The translations under genes and the position numbers were made by a program. Below are positions 1 to 9,016 of a DNA stretch of 64,000 nt, in pieces. The DNA comes from Corynebacterium vitaeruminis DSM 20294 (lineage in GTDB: Bacteria; Actinomycetota; Actinomycetes; Mycobacteriales; Mycobacteriaceae), in contig NZ_CP004353.1 in NCBI RefSeq assembly GCF_000550805.1, forward strand, positions 1,054,001-1,118,000, written 5' to 3'. How positions within the stretch are numbered: position 1 is the stretch's first letter; each line of letters opens with the position of its first letter. Under the pieces are notes generated by a model. It saw nothing but the letters and a program-made list of their open reading frames with translations. It did not search any database and was not told the DNA's origin.

Positions 1-484
1 CCCCGAGTCGTACATCAGCGCCGAGCGCCTGCGGCTCGAGGTTTACCGGAAACTCGCTGCGTCGACAAGCGAAAGCGACATCCGGCTGGCCGTCGAAGAG
101 ATGGAAGACCGCTTCGGGCCGCTGCCTAAGGAAGTCGAGCGGCTGCTGTCCGTCGCGAGGTTGCGCCACCTTGCCAGGAAGGCGGGCGTGGGGGATATCG
201 GGGTGCAGGGCACCCGCATTAAGGTGCACCCGGTCGAGCTGGCCGATTCCAAGCAGGTTCGGCTCAAGCGGCTGTTCCCCGGAGCGGTCTACCGGGCCGC
301 GGCGAAGGCGATCCAGCTGCCGTTCCCCAAGGCCGGCCGCAACGTGACCGACCCCAAGCTGAGGGACGTTGACCTGGTGCAATGGGCGGCGGATTTCCTC
401 TCCACCATGTTTGACCTCGAGAAGATCGACGTGCGCGGCGGCAAGAAGCTGAAAAAGAAGGTCGTGTCCGCCCGGGAAGCTTAA
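1..484 (+). CDS. mfd: Transcription-repair coupling factor Mfd, C-terminal part (truncated by window edge)
   Basis: Only the last ~160 codons are present; the reading frame is open from base 2 to the TAA at 482-484. The visible segment begins PESYISAERLRLEVYRKLA and continues with EEMEDRFGPLPKEVERLL, which is typical of the Mfd C-terminal TRCF domain that holds the protein in its resting state. Mfd is the ATP-dependent translocase that removes stalled RNA polymerase at lesions and recruits UvrA. The downstream neighbour is a MazG-type pyrophosphohydrolase, as in mycobacteria. The helicase motor domains lie outside the window. Confidence 0.9.
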   Translation, partial: PESYISAERLRLEVYRKLAASTSESDIRLAVEEMEDRFGPLPKEVERLLSVARLRHLARKAGVGDIGVQGTRIKVHPVELADSKQVRLKRLFPGAVYRAAAKAIQLPFPKAGRNVTDPKLRDVDLVQWAADFLSTMFDLEKIDVRGGKKLKKKVVSAREA

Positions 485-538
485 GGCAGGCTGAGATGGT
501 TGCGGGTGGCGCCGCCTGAGCGTGGGGCAAGCACTATT

Positions 539-1153
539 ATGACATGCATGATTGTTCTGCTCCTTGATCCTCGGTGGCCCACGATGATCCCGTTCACGCT
601 GCTGAGCGAGCTGCGCGGGCGCGTGGAGTTCAGCGACGAGGTCCCGGTGCAGGTCCGCTGGAACTTAGGCGACGTCATCGGGGACGCGGGTAACCATGCG
701 CCGAGGATCCTGGTGAGCACCGACGAGTGGGACGAGAAGGTGCGATCCGCGATTGCTGATGGGGCGCGGGTGGTCGAGGTGCCCAGCCGCAGTGAGGGCA
801 TCGCCCAAGCAGTGGACGTGATGCGCCGCGCGCTGCGGCTGGGGGAGTGGGAGCAGAGCCAGACGCACGCCTCCCTCATGGCGTACCTGAGAGAAGAGGT
901 CGAGGAGTTCGACGAGGCGGTCCGCGGCGGCGACGAGCAGGAGATGCGCGACGAGCTGGGCGACCTGCTCTTGCAGGTCCTGTTCCACGCGGAGATCGCC
1001 TCCCAGCGCGGTTCCTTCGACTTCGACGCGGTGGCCATGAGCTTCGTGGAGAAGATGGCCAAGCGCTCGCCGTACCTGTTCGACGGAACGCACCAAGTGG
1101 TGGCGATTGAGGAGCAGGAGCGGCTCTGGGAGCTCGGCAAGCAGGCTCAGTGA
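539..1153 (+). CDS. mazG: MazG-family nucleoside triphosphate pyrophosphohydrolase
   Basis: About 204 aa. The N-terminal ~100 residues (MTCMIVLLLDPRWPTMIPF...) are the actinobacterial extension. The C-terminal half carries the MazG metal-binding helices, with LREEVEEFDEAV followed by EMRDELGDLLLQVLFHAEIA (E-x2-E and E-x2-D ligands). The family hydrolyses NTPs or dNTPs to NMP and pyrophosphate, cleaning oxidised or non-canonical nucleotides. ATG 539 is preferred over an upstream TTG at 500; ATG 548 (MIVLLLDP) is also possible. It lies between mfd and an LpqU-like gene, and is followed by a strong terminator at 1157-1193. Confidence 0.87.
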   Translation: MTCMIVLLLDPRWPTMIPFTLLSELRGRVEFSDEVPVQVRWNLGDVIGDAGNHAPRILVSTDEWDEKVRSAIADGARVVEVPSRSEGIAQAVDVMRRALRLGEWEQSQTHASLMAYLREEVEEFDEAVRGGDEQEMRDELGDLLLQVLFHAEIASQRGSFDFDAVAMSFVEKMAKRSPYLFDGTHQVVAIEEQERLWELGKQAQ

Positions 1154-1156
1154 GTA

Positions 1157-1193
1157 AAGCCCCGAACCCGGCACATCGTGGGTTGGGGGCTTT
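1157..1193 (+). terminator. Rho-independent terminator after mazG
   Basis: Stem AAAGCCCC / GGGGCTTT with an additional inner AACCC/GGGTT pairing, four bases after the mazG stop. It should separate mfd-mazG from the following lytic transglycosylase gene. Confidence 0.7.
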
Positions 1194-1219
1194 GGTATTA
1201 GAGGGTAACATCGATCGTC

Positions 1220-1996
1220 ATGTCTAGAAGGGTGATGGGTTGCGGCTTGGGGATTGTCCTAGCCTTCGTGATGGTGGTGGCTCTCGTGGGGTGGGCCCTA
1301 TCCGTCCTCGAGGGGACGTCCCCCATCAAGCAGCTGCAGCCGCTGCCCAAGGACGTTCCGCCGGCGCGAGGGGTTGAGGTTTCGCTTATCGACGTCCACG
1401 GCCCCGGACGCACATCCGATCAGCTGGCCGACTGGGCGGATCCCATCGCCGCGCAGACGGGGATCCCCCCGGCGGCGCTGCGCGCCTACGGCAACGCGGA
1501 GCTCGTCGCGGCCCAGAACTGGCCGAGCTGCCACCTCGCGTGGAACACGCTGGCGGGGCTGGGTTACGTGGAGACTCACCACGGCACCTACTCGGGCGAG
1601 ATCATCTCGACCCGCGCGATCAACGACGAGGGCTACGTGCTCCCGCCGATCATCGGGCCGGCGCTGGACGGGACCAACGGGTTCGCGGAGATCCGCGACA
1701 CCGACGGCGGGCAGCTCGACGGGGACACCACTTACGATCGCGCGGTGGGGCCCATGCAGTTCATCCCGGAGTCGTGGAAGCTCTACGGTATCGACGCCAA
1801 CGGCGACGGCCAGGCCGACCCCAATCAGATCGACGACGCGGCCGCCTCTGCGGCCAACCTCCTGTGCGACGGCCGCGACCTAGCCACCCCCGAGGGGTGG
1901 ACGAGCGCGATTCGCTCGTACAACATGTCGGATCAATACCTCATCAATGTGAGAAATGCGGCGGCGTCCTACGCCCTCAATCAGCCAGCTGTGTAA
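1220..1996 (+). CDS. LpqU-like membrane-anchored lytic transglycosylase
   Basis: 258 aa. An N-terminal membrane anchor (about residues 9-28, GLGIVLAFVMVVALVGWAL) is followed by an extracytoplasmic domain of MltB/SLT type. The sequence AVGPMQFIPESWKLYG is the classic Q-F-x-P-S/x-W transglycosylase motif, and the catalytic Glu probably lies in the YVETHHG segment near residue 117. Such enzymes cleave the MurNAc-GlcNAc bond of peptidoglycan. Position between mazG and eno is that of Rv1022 (LpqU) in M. tuberculosis. Unlike LpqU I see no clear lipobox, so this version seems membrane-anchored rather than a lipoprotein. Confidence 0.8.
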   Translation: MSRRVMGCGLGIVLAFVMVVALVGWALSVLEGTSPIKQLQPLPKDVPPARGVEVSLIDVHGPGRTSDQLADWADPIAAQTGIPPAALRAYGNAELVAAQNWPSCHLAWNTLAGLGYVETHHGTYSGEIISTRAINDEGYVLPPIIGPALDGTNGFAEIRDTDGGQLDGDTTYDRAVGPMQFIPESWKLYGIDANGDGQADPNQIDDAAASAANLLCDGRDLATPEGWTSAIRSYNMSDQYLINVRNAAASYALNQPAV

Positions 1997-2002
1997 TAGT
2001 TC

Positions 2003-2030
2003 ACTTCCCCGTGGGAAGAAAATTTTTGAA
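2003..2030 (+). terminator. Possible short terminator after the LpqU-like gene
   Basis: Inverted repeat CTTCCC-CGT-GGGAAG followed by AAAATTTTT. The stem is only 6 bp with a tight loop, so this is a weak call. The rest of 1997-2202 is the enolase upstream region; I could not pick a promoter with confidence. Confidence 0.35.
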
Positions 2031-2043
2031 TTTGTTGGCATAA

Positions 2044-3480
<1,437 letters not shown>

Positions 3481-3493
3481 TTAGCCAAGCGCC

Positions 3494-3520
3494 AAAACCC
3501 GCCTTCGGGCGGGTTTTTCT
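3494..3520 (+). terminator. Rho-independent terminator of eno
   Basis: Stem AACCCGCC-TTCG-GGCGGGTT with a stable UUCG tetraloop and a TTTTT tail, 14 bases after the eno stop. Confidence 0.9.
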
Positions 3521-3556
3521 ATTTTCTGTGACGGATGGGACTAAACTGAGGTGCCT

Positions 3557-4063
3557 ATGGCTAAGAAATCCGTCCCCGTCGCAAACCGCACCACCGCCAA
3601 GCGCACCGTGCGGGTCGCGGTCCCGCGCGTGCGGCTCAGCGGACGCGAGCTCGCCATCGTCGGCATCGTCCTGGTCGTGGTCATCGCGATCGTGGGCACC
3701 CCGCTGCGCAACTACCTCCAGCAGCGGTCGGAGATCCAGCGCCTGAGCGCTGCGATCAGCGAGAAGGAGGCGGAGAAGGACCGCCTGCAGTCGGAGATCG
3801 ACAAGTACAACTCTCCCGCCTACGTCAAGGAGCAGGCGCGCGAGCGCCTCGGGGTCATCGACCCGGGCGAGGTGGCCTACCGCGTCCTCGGGCGGTCCAC
3901 CGAAAGCTCGAGTGCTGATTCGAGCGTGCAGGATCAGGCGTCGACCAAACCGTGGTATGAGACCCTGTGGGACTCCGTCTCGGTCGCCGAGATCACCCCG
4001 CAGGAGATGCCTTCGGCGGACTCGACGAACAACCTGCCGATCGTTCCGACCCCGACGCCCTAA
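3557..4063 (+). CDS. Septum formation initiator, FtsB/DivIC-like
   Basis: 168 aa. After a basic cytoplasmic N-terminus there is one membrane span (about residues 34-52, ELAIVGIVLVVVIAIVG), a short coiled coil (SEIQRLSAAISEKEAEKDRLQSE) and the FtsB/DivIC hallmark YVKEQARERLGVIDPGE. This is a bitopic divisome protein expected to join FtsL and FtsQ at the septum. The C-terminal ~50 residues are Ser/Thr/Pro-rich and probably disordered. Start ATG 3557 is preferred to GTG 3551 because of the GAGG just upstream. Same place as Rv1024 downstream of eno. Confidence 0.85.
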   Translation: MAKKSVPVANRTTAKRTVRVAVPRVRLSGRELAIVGIVLVVVIAIVGTPLRNYLQQRSEIQRLSAAISEKEAEKDRLQSEIDKYNSPAYVKEQARERLGVIDPGEVAYRVLGRSTESSSADSSVQDQASTKPWYETLWDSVSVAEITPQEMPSADSTNNLPIVPTPTP

Positions 4064-4094
4064 TTCGGCCCGCCTTCGTGAGACAATGGGGCCC

Positions 4095-4661
4095 ATGAGT
4101 GTTTCGCAAGCAGACCTGGACGCCGTCGCCGAGCAGCTTGGCCGCGCGCCCCGAGGGGTCCTGGAGATCTCCTACCGATGCCCGGACGGCGCCCTTGGCG
4201 TGGTTATGACGGCGCCGAAGCTCGAGGACGGGACCCCGTTTCCCACGCTGTACTACTTGACGGACCCCCGCCTGACCTCCGAGGCCTCCCGCCTCGAGGT
4301 GGCCCACGTGATGAAGTGGATGACCGGCCGGCTCGAGTCCGACGAGGAGCTGGCCGCCGACTACCGCAGGGCGCATGACTATTACCTCGCCAAGCGCAAC
4401 GCGCTGCACGACCTCGGCACCGACTTCTCCGGCGGCGGGATGCCCGACCGCGTGAAGTGCCTGCACGTGCTCATCGGCTACGCCCTCGCGGAGGGGCCCG
4501 ACCACTTCCGGCTGGGCACGGAGGCCGTCGCCATGGCCGCCGACCACGGCGGGCTGCGCGGCACCGCCATCCCCGAGGACTGGCCCACCTGTGAGACGTT
4601 AGGCATCGATCTAGGCGAGTTCGACTTCAGCCACGCCGAGGTTCCGGGTGGTGCCAAGTGA
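4095..4661 (+). CDS. DUF501 family protein
   Basis: 188 aa soluble protein of unknown biochemical function. DUF501 features visible are FPTLYYLTDPRL, the SRLEVAHVMKWM segment, the DYRRAHDYYLAKRN helix and the GMPDRVKCLHVLIGYALA block with a conserved Cys-Leu-His. It sits between the FtsB-like gene and the Ppx/GppA phosphatase, the conserved Rv1024-Rv1025-Rv1026 order. Its stop overlaps the GTG start of the next gene (GTGA), implying translational coupling. ATG 4086 is an alternative start. Confidence 0.85.
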   Translation: MSVSQADLDAVAEQLGRAPRGVLEISYRCPDGALGVVMTAPKLEDGTPFPTLYYLTDPRLTSEASRLEVAHVMKWMTGRLESDEELAADYRRAHDYYLAKRNALHDLGTDFSGGGMPDRVKCLHVLIGYALAEGPDHFRLGTEAVAMAADHGGLRGTAIPEDWPTCETLGIDLGEFDFSHAEVPGGAK

Positions 4662-5611
4662 CTAGGCTCGCGGCCGTCGACTGCGGCACCAACTCCATTC
4701 GCCTGCTCATCGTGGAGGTCAACGGGCAGGAAACCCGCGAGATCCTGCGCACGATGAAGATCATCCGGCTTGGCCAAGGCGTCGACGCCACCGGCGAGCT
4801 TGACCCCGCGGCCATCGAGCGTGCCCGAGTGGCGCTGCGCGAGTACGTGGACAAGATGAAGCGTGAGTACGTTCAGGACGTGCGGATGGTGGCCACCTCG
4901 GCCACCCGCGATGCGAGCAACAAGGAGGACTTCTTCCGGATGACCGGCGAGCTGCTCGGCGAGATCGTGCCCGGCGCCCGCGCCGAGGTCATTTCTGGCG
5001 AGGAGGAGGCCAGGCTGTCGTTTAGGGGGGCGGTCGCAGACCTGCCGCCGGAGGCGGGCCCCTTTTGCGTCATCGACTTGGGCGGCGGCTCCACGGAGTT
5101 CGTCGTGGGAACCTCCGACGGGGAGATCCTCGGCGCCCACTCCGCCCAGATGGGCTGCGTGCGGCTGACGGAGCGCATCATGCGCACCGATCCGCCGTCC
5201 CGGTCCGAGCGGGAGATCGCCGAGGAGTACGTCGCCGAGCGCATCGCCGACGTGGAGAAGATCGTGCCGGTCGGCAAGGCGCAGACCTTCGTCGGCTGCG
5301 CGGGCACCTTCACCACGCTCGCGGCACTGGCGCTGGGGCTGGAGGCCTACGACGCGAGGGCCATCCACGATTCCAGGCTCCGCTTCGCGGCGCTGAAGGT
5401 GCTTACCAACCAGCTCATCGAGGAAACCTCGACCCAGCGCGCCGCCCACCCGGTCATGCACCCGGGGCGCGCGGACGTCATCGCCGGCGGCAGCGTGGTG
5501 GTCAACGGGATCATCGACATGATCCAGCGCAATACCCAGGTCACGGACATGGTTATTTCGGAAAAGGACATTCTCGACGGCATCGTCGCGGGCTTGGCGG
5601 AGAAGTTGTAG
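4658..5611 (+). CDS. ppx2: Exopolyphosphatase, Ppx/GppA family
   Basis: 317 aa, a short-form Ppx/GppA as in corynebacteria. The ASKHA fold is visible in the N-terminal phosphate-1 loop (AAVDCGTNSIRLLI), in VISGEEEARLSF, and in the phosphate-2 loop FCVIDLGGGSTEFVVG. It removes terminal phosphate from polyphosphate and possibly acts on pppGpp. GTG start overlaps the DUF501 stop by four bases. The symbol ppx2 follows the C. glutamicum gene at the same position; the activity is inferred from the family. Confidence 0.85.
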   Translation: MTRLAAVDCGTNSIRLLIVEVNGQETREILRTMKIIRLGQGVDATGELDPAAIERARVALREYVDKMKREYVQDVRMVATSATRDASNKEDFFRMTGELLGEIVPGARAEVISGEEEARLSFRGAVADLPPEAGPFCVIDLGGGSTEFVVGTSDGEILGAHSAQMGCVRLTERIMRTDPPSRSEREIAEEYVAERIADVEKIVPVGKAQTFVGCAGTFTTLAALALGLEAYDARAIHDSRLRFAALKVLTNQLIEETSTQRAAHPVMHPGRADVIAGGSVVVNGIIDMIQRNTQVTDMVISEKDILDGIVAGLAEKL

Positions 5612-5658
5612 AGGGCTTTTCGTTTAGGCGAGGCTCTTCCACTACAATTATCCGGCGG

Positions 5659-5735
5659 GCCCCCATAGCCCAATCGGCAGAGGCAGCGGACTTAAAATCC
5701 GCTCAGTGTCGGTTCGAGTCCGACTGGGGGCACCA
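5659..5735 (+). tRNA. tRNA-Leu (anticodon TAA)
   Basis: A 77-base cloverleaf can be folded by eye. The acceptor stem pairs 5659-5665 with 5725-5731 (GCCCCCA/TGGGGGC), and ACCA is encoded at 5732-5735. The anticodon stem is GCGGA/TCCGC with loop CTTAAAA and anticodon TAA at 5693-5695. The T arm is GTCGG-TTCGAGT-CCGAC. The variable region is only five bases (5703-5707), which is unusual because leucine tRNAs normally have a long variable arm; see findings. Confidence 0.93.
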
Positions 5736-5738
5736 CGT

Positions 5739-5765
5739 GGCCACCCTTGGGAAACCGGGGTGGCC
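5739..5765 (+). terminator. Probable terminator after tRNA-Leu
   Basis: Inverted repeat GGCCACCC / GGGTGGCC immediately after the tRNA, followed by TCTCGGCATT. The T tract is poor, so it may need a factor or act as a 3' processing hairpin. Confidence 0.5.
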
Positions 5766-5878
5766 TCTCGGCATTATTGGGGCAAGCTCACAGGTTATTG
5801 CCAGCCTCGCGGGATGGTGCTTGCAGGCAGCACTTTTACTATCGTTCTCAACTTCTTCGAGCGAAAAAAGGAAAAAGA

Positions 5879-6058
5879 ATGATCGCAACCGCCGAGCGCA
5901 CCACCACCCAGGCCGTCTACGAGCTGCTTCCCTTCGATCCTTACGCGGAGGGCAGCTACACCTACATGGTGCAGTCGGATCTCCCCGCGGGGGTCACCTT
6001 CCTCAAGCCATTGAGCGATGGCATGCCCAGCCATATCGGCCGAGGGCATAGGAGGTAA
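5879..6058 (+). CDS. Small hypothetical protein (59 aa)
   Basis: ATG 5879 is preceded by AAAAAAGGAAAAAG, a reasonable ribosome binding site, and by a possible -10 (TACTAT, 5838-5843). The product MIATAERTTTQAVYELLPFD... has no membrane segment or signal peptide and I do not recognise it. The end (PSHIGRGHRR) is short and basic. It is 24 bases upstream of the YceI-like gene and could be its leader cistron, or the remains of a longer gene. Function unknown. Confidence 0.4.
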   Translation: MIATAERTTTQAVYELLPFDPYAEGSYTYMVQSDLPAGVTFLKPLSDGMPSHIGRGHRR

Positions 6059-6082
6059 GACACGAGGGAAGAGATAACGAGC

Positions 6083-6811
6083 ATGACGACCACGCCCACC
6101 GCTTCACCAACGCCAGCGCCGGAACACCACCGGCGCGCGTTGGCGTACTCGGCGAGCGTGGTCGTTGTCTTGGTGGCCGCCTCGCTCTGTTTTGCCTGGG
6201 GGCTCAGCCGCCCTTCTTCGTCGACAAGCGTGGGCGCACAGCTACGAGACCGCATCGCGTATTTCGGTATTGATTCTTTGGACGGGACGTGGAACGTGGG
6301 CACGGGCTCGTACGCCGGGTACCAGGTCGACGAGGTGCTCAAGGGTGTGAACTCCACGGTCAACGGGAGCACCGACGCCGTGACTGGCCAGGCGGTGATC
6401 GATGATTCCACGCTGAAGTCGGCGTCGGTGGACGTCAACCTCAACGACGTGCACACGAGTTTCAAGGCGCGCGACGAATACTTCTCCTCGCAGGTCGTGG
6501 ACACCAACCTCCATCCCATCGCGTCCTTTAGGGCGACCGAGCCCGTCGATCTCAAGGAGCTCTTGGTGGACACCTCAGACAACATGCAGCAGAACTCGGT
6601 GGACGTGGATATCCCGGGCGAGCTGGACCTCAACGGCCAGGTCATGCCTGCGACGGCAAAGGCGACCGTGATCGTCACCCAGCAGGGGATGCAGGTTAGG
6701 GGGGTCGTGCCCATGGTGTGGCAGGACTTTGGCATCACGCCGCCGGACCTCAACGTCGTCAAGGTGGCGGACTCCGGCGAGCTCCAGTTCCTCCTTCTCC
6801 TCACCCGCTAG
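6083..6811 (+). CDS. Membrane-anchored YceI-like domain protein
   Basis: 242 aa. It has a Thr/Pro-rich cytoplasmic start, one membrane span (about residues 21-41, ALAYSASVVVVLVAASLCFAW) and an exported lipocalin-like YceI domain beginning DGTWNVGTGSYAGYQVDEVL. Later YceI features are SVDVNLNDVHTSFKARDEYF and HPIASFRATEP. YceI proteins bind isoprenoids or amphiphiles at the cell surface; the ligand here is unknown. The gene ends 14 bases before a palindromic operator candidate for the following AraC gene. Confidence 0.8.
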   Translation: MTTTPTASPTPAPEHHRRALAYSASVVVVLVAASLCFAWGLSRPSSSTSVGAQLRDRIAYFGIDSLDGTWNVGTGSYAGYQVDEVLKGVNSTVNGSTDAVTGQAVIDDSTLKSASVDVNLNDVHTSFKARDEYFSSQVVDTNLHPIASFRATEPVDLKELLVDTSDNMQQNSVDVDIPGELDLNGQVMPATAKATVIVTQQGMQVRGVVPMVWQDFGITPPDLNVVKVADSGELQFLLLLTR

Positions 6812-6824
6812 CCGGGATGCTATA

Positions 6825-6848
6825 TTAGGCAACATTAGTGTTGCTTAA
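6825..6848. promoter_or_regulatory. Palindromic operator candidate upstream of the AraC-type gene
   Basis: TTAG-GCAACA-TTAG-TGTTGC-TTAA: perfect 6-bp arms with further near-symmetric TTAG/TTAA flanks. It covers the upstream GTG (6838), so that codon is unlikely to be the start. The TTAG-type ends faintly resemble the corynebacterial DtxR box, but the core does not match the DtxR consensus. Autoregulation by the AraC protein is equally plausible. Confidence 0.5.
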
Positions 6849-6867
6849 ATATGGCTGGAGGGGTCCG

Positions 6868-7800
6868 ATGCTGCTGTGGTGCTACGAGGGAACGGCGACC
6901 GTTAACGCACCCGATCGCGTGCTGAGCGTCATGGAGGGCGACCTCGTCATCGCACCCCAGGGCGCCTTTTACACCGCAGGAGCGACCATCTGCGAGATGG
7001 ACTTCGGGCGCCTCCCAGCCACGGTGGGCACCACGACGCGGCGGATTCACCTAGGCGCGCGCTGGTCAGAACGCATGGTAGCCGAGTTCGCCCGCAACAA
7101 GTTCGGCGTAAGGCGACTCAGCGACGAGGTGCGCGCGCTTATCGACGCCCCGGTCACCGCCCCCATCATGCCGAAGTCGGAAGCGGCGCACCACGTATCC
7201 CAGCGGCTCGTCGAGCATCCCTCGGACCAAACGCCGCTGCTGGACTTCGCGGCCGAGCTGGGCGTGAGCTCACGGACCATCCAGCGGCAGTTCCAGTCCG
7301 AGACCGGGCTCGTCTTCAGCGAATGGCGGGCGGGCCTGAGGGTGTTCGTGGCGGCGAGCCTCATCGGGAGCGGGATGACCAGCACCGAGGCGGCCGCCAT
7401 CGTGGGGTTCGGTGCGACGAGCTCGCTCACGCGGGCGTTCAAGCGCCACACCGGGCGCACCCCCGGCGCCAAGGTCCGCGCCGGGGGCGTTCCGAGCGGG
7501 ATCCCCGGCATGACCGTCTACGCACGCACGGACGTCGACCAGGTCTTGTGGATGGCCAAGGGTACCGCCACTGTCACCACGGACGGCTTCTGCCGGTTCG
7601 TGGGTAGGGGAGAGACCATCACCCTGCCGTCGGGGACCGCCATGCGGGTCGACGTGGCGGCGGGATCGATCGCCATCCCGATTCCGCTGGCCGAGTGCGA
7701 GGGAGTGAACGACACGATGAGCGCCCTGCGGGCGTCCTCGCGGGTACCGGGAACTTTTTCCGTGATGACGGCGTTGGAGGAGTGTAATTCGACAAATTAA
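6868..7800 (+). CDS. AraC-family transcriptional regulator (RipA-like position)
   Basis: 310 aa from ATG 6868, which has GGAGGGG five bases upstream. The N-terminal ~100 residues look like a cupin sensor (GTATVNAPDRVLSVMEGDLVIA). The AraC double helix-turn-helix is central, about residues 120-205 (LDFAAELGVSSRTIQRQFQ and AAIVGFGATSSLTRAFKRH, ending GRTPG). A further ~100 residues after the DNA-binding domain look cupin-like again (GTATVTTDGFCRFVGRGE), an uncommon arrangement for AraC proteins. In C. glutamicum the iron regulator RipA sits in this neighbourhood, so an iron-related role is possible but not shown. Confidence 0.8.
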   Translation: MLLWCYEGTATVNAPDRVLSVMEGDLVIAPQGAFYTAGATICEMDFGRLPATVGTTTRRIHLGARWSERMVAEFARNKFGVRRLSDEVRALIDAPVTAPIMPKSEAAHHVSQRLVEHPSDQTPLLDFAAELGVSSRTIQRQFQSETGLVFSEWRAGLRVFVAASLIGSGMTSTEAAAIVGFGATSSLTRAFKRHTGRTPGAKVRAGGVPSGIPGMTVYARTDVDQVLWMAKGTATVTTDGFCRFVGRGETITLPSGTAMRVDVAAGSIAIPIPLAECEGVNDTMSALRASSRVPGTFSVMTALEECNSTN

Positions 7801-7825
7801 GGTGCGAAAGGAAAGTGTCACCTTT

Positions 7826-8635
7826 ATGCGCAGTAGCAACCCCGTTCTTAGCTCGCTGACGGACTCCCGCCGCAACGCTTACCGCGGCGCCGCCCAGGAC
7901 CCCTACGCTGGTTACTACAATCAGGTCCCCGTCACCACCTCCGAGCGCCCGATGACGGTGGACGATGTCGTCTCCAAGACGGGCATCACCCTGGGCGTCA
8001 TCATCGCCTTCGCCGTGCTCAACTTCAGCATCGCCGCGTTCGTGAGCCCGGGCATGTCCATGATGCTCAGCATGGTCGGCGCCATCGGCGGCTTCGTCAT
8101 GGTGCTCGTCTCCTCCTTCGGCAAGAAGTACGGCTCCGCGCCGGTCACGATCGCCTACGCGGCCTTCGAGGGCCTGTTCGTCGGCGGCATCTCCCTGCTG
8201 CTGTCCGGCTTCATGGTGGGCAAGGAGAACGCTGGTGCGCTCATCGGCCAGGCGGTGCTGGGCACCGTGGGCGTGTTCCTGGGCATGCTCTACGTGTACA
8301 AGACGGGCGCGGTGAAGGTCACCCCGAAGTTCACCCGCATCCTCACCGCCTGCATGGTCGGCGTGCTCGTGCTCGTCGCAGGCAACCTGGTCCTGTCCCT
8401 GTTCGGCCTGAACACCGGTCTGTACAGCGGCGGCCCGATCGCGATCATCTTCTCGCTGGTGTGCATCGGCCTGGCGGCGATGAGCTTCCTACAGGACTTC
8501 GACGTCGCCGACCGCCTCATCCGCGAGGGCGCGCCGGCCAAGATGGCCTGGGGCGTTGCGCTGGGTCTGGCCGTGACGCTGGTCTGGCTCTACACCGAGA
8601 TCCTGCGCCTGCTCAGCTACTTCCAGCAGCGCTAG
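7826..8635 (+). CDS. Bax inhibitor-1/YccA family membrane protein
   Basis: 269 aa with about seven membrane spans after a ~50-residue cytoplasmic N-terminus (SSNPVLSSLTDSRRNAYRG). The pattern of spans and the ending ALGLAVTLVWLYTEILRLLSYFQQR match the TMBIM/YccA family, whose members include pH-sensitive calcium leak channels. ATG 7826 is chosen for AAGGAAAG ten bases upstream. It follows the AraC gene by 25 bases and could be co-transcribed. Its likely terminator lies inside the convergent lipoprotein gene at 8738-8766. Confidence 0.88.
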   Translation: MRSSNPVLSSLTDSRRNAYRGAAQDPYAGYYNQVPVTTSERPMTVDDVVSKTGITLGVIIAFAVLNFSIAAFVSPGMSMMLSMVGAIGGFVMVLVSSFGKKYGSAPVTIAYAAFEGLFVGGISLLLSGFMVGKENAGALIGQAVLGTVGVFLGMLYVYKTGAVKVTPKFTRILTACMVGVLVLVAGNLVLSLFGLNTGLYSGGPIAIIFSLVCIGLAAMSFLQDFDVADRLIREGAPAKMAWGVALGLAVTLVWLYTEILRLLSYFQQR

Positions 8636-9009
8636 AGGCTGAGCGTCTTCCCGTTGACGATGATGTCGCTGAAGACGAGCTCGCCCGTGCTTGACTCGAT
8701 GGGATCGAGGAGGGTCACCTGAGCCTCCTCGCCATCCAACCGCCCTTTTCCGAGGGCGGTTTTTTCGTCCCACTGGGGCCATTCAATGTCGGTGATCTCG
8801 TCGGAGTCCGAGATGCAGTCGATGCTGATCGTTGCAGGCTTGACGACGCCATGCTCCGCAGCGCAATCCAGGTAGCCGGGCAGGCTGGATTTCTCCCACG
8901 TGGAGGAGGGCTGGGCGCTGCTGGGGGTGGACACAGTGGTAGAGCCCTCGGTGCTGCAACCGGTGGTTGACAGCAGCGCGAGGGCTAGAGCGGGGATAAT
9001 GCGGCGCAC
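8632..9009 (-). CDS. Small secreted lipoprotein, hypothetical
   Basis: 125 aa. The signal peptide MRRIIPALALALLSTTGC ends in a lipobox-like STTGC, so Cys18 should be lipidated. The mature part is acidic (DCISDSDEITDIEWPQWDE) and of unknown function. It ends by overlapping the BAX-inhibitor-like gene by four bases, and begins seven bases downstream of the greA stop, so it may be read from the greA transcript. A + strand terminator is embedded in its coding sequence. Confidence 0.7.
   Translation of the reverse strand: MRRIIPALALALLSTTGCSTEGSTTVSTPSSAQPSSTWEKSSLPGYLDCAAEHGVVKPATISIDCISDSDEITDIEWPQWDEKTALGKGRLDGEEAQVTLLDPIESSTGELVFSDIIVNGKTLSL
8738..8766 (+). terminator. Intrinsic terminator (+) embedded in an opposing coding sequence
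   Basis: AACCGCCC-TTTTCCGA-GGGCGGTT followed by TTTT on the + strand. On the - strand no T tract follows, so it should stop the BAX-inhibitor transcript but not the lipoprotein transcript. Confidence 0.7.
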
Positions 9010-9016
9010 GGCGGTG

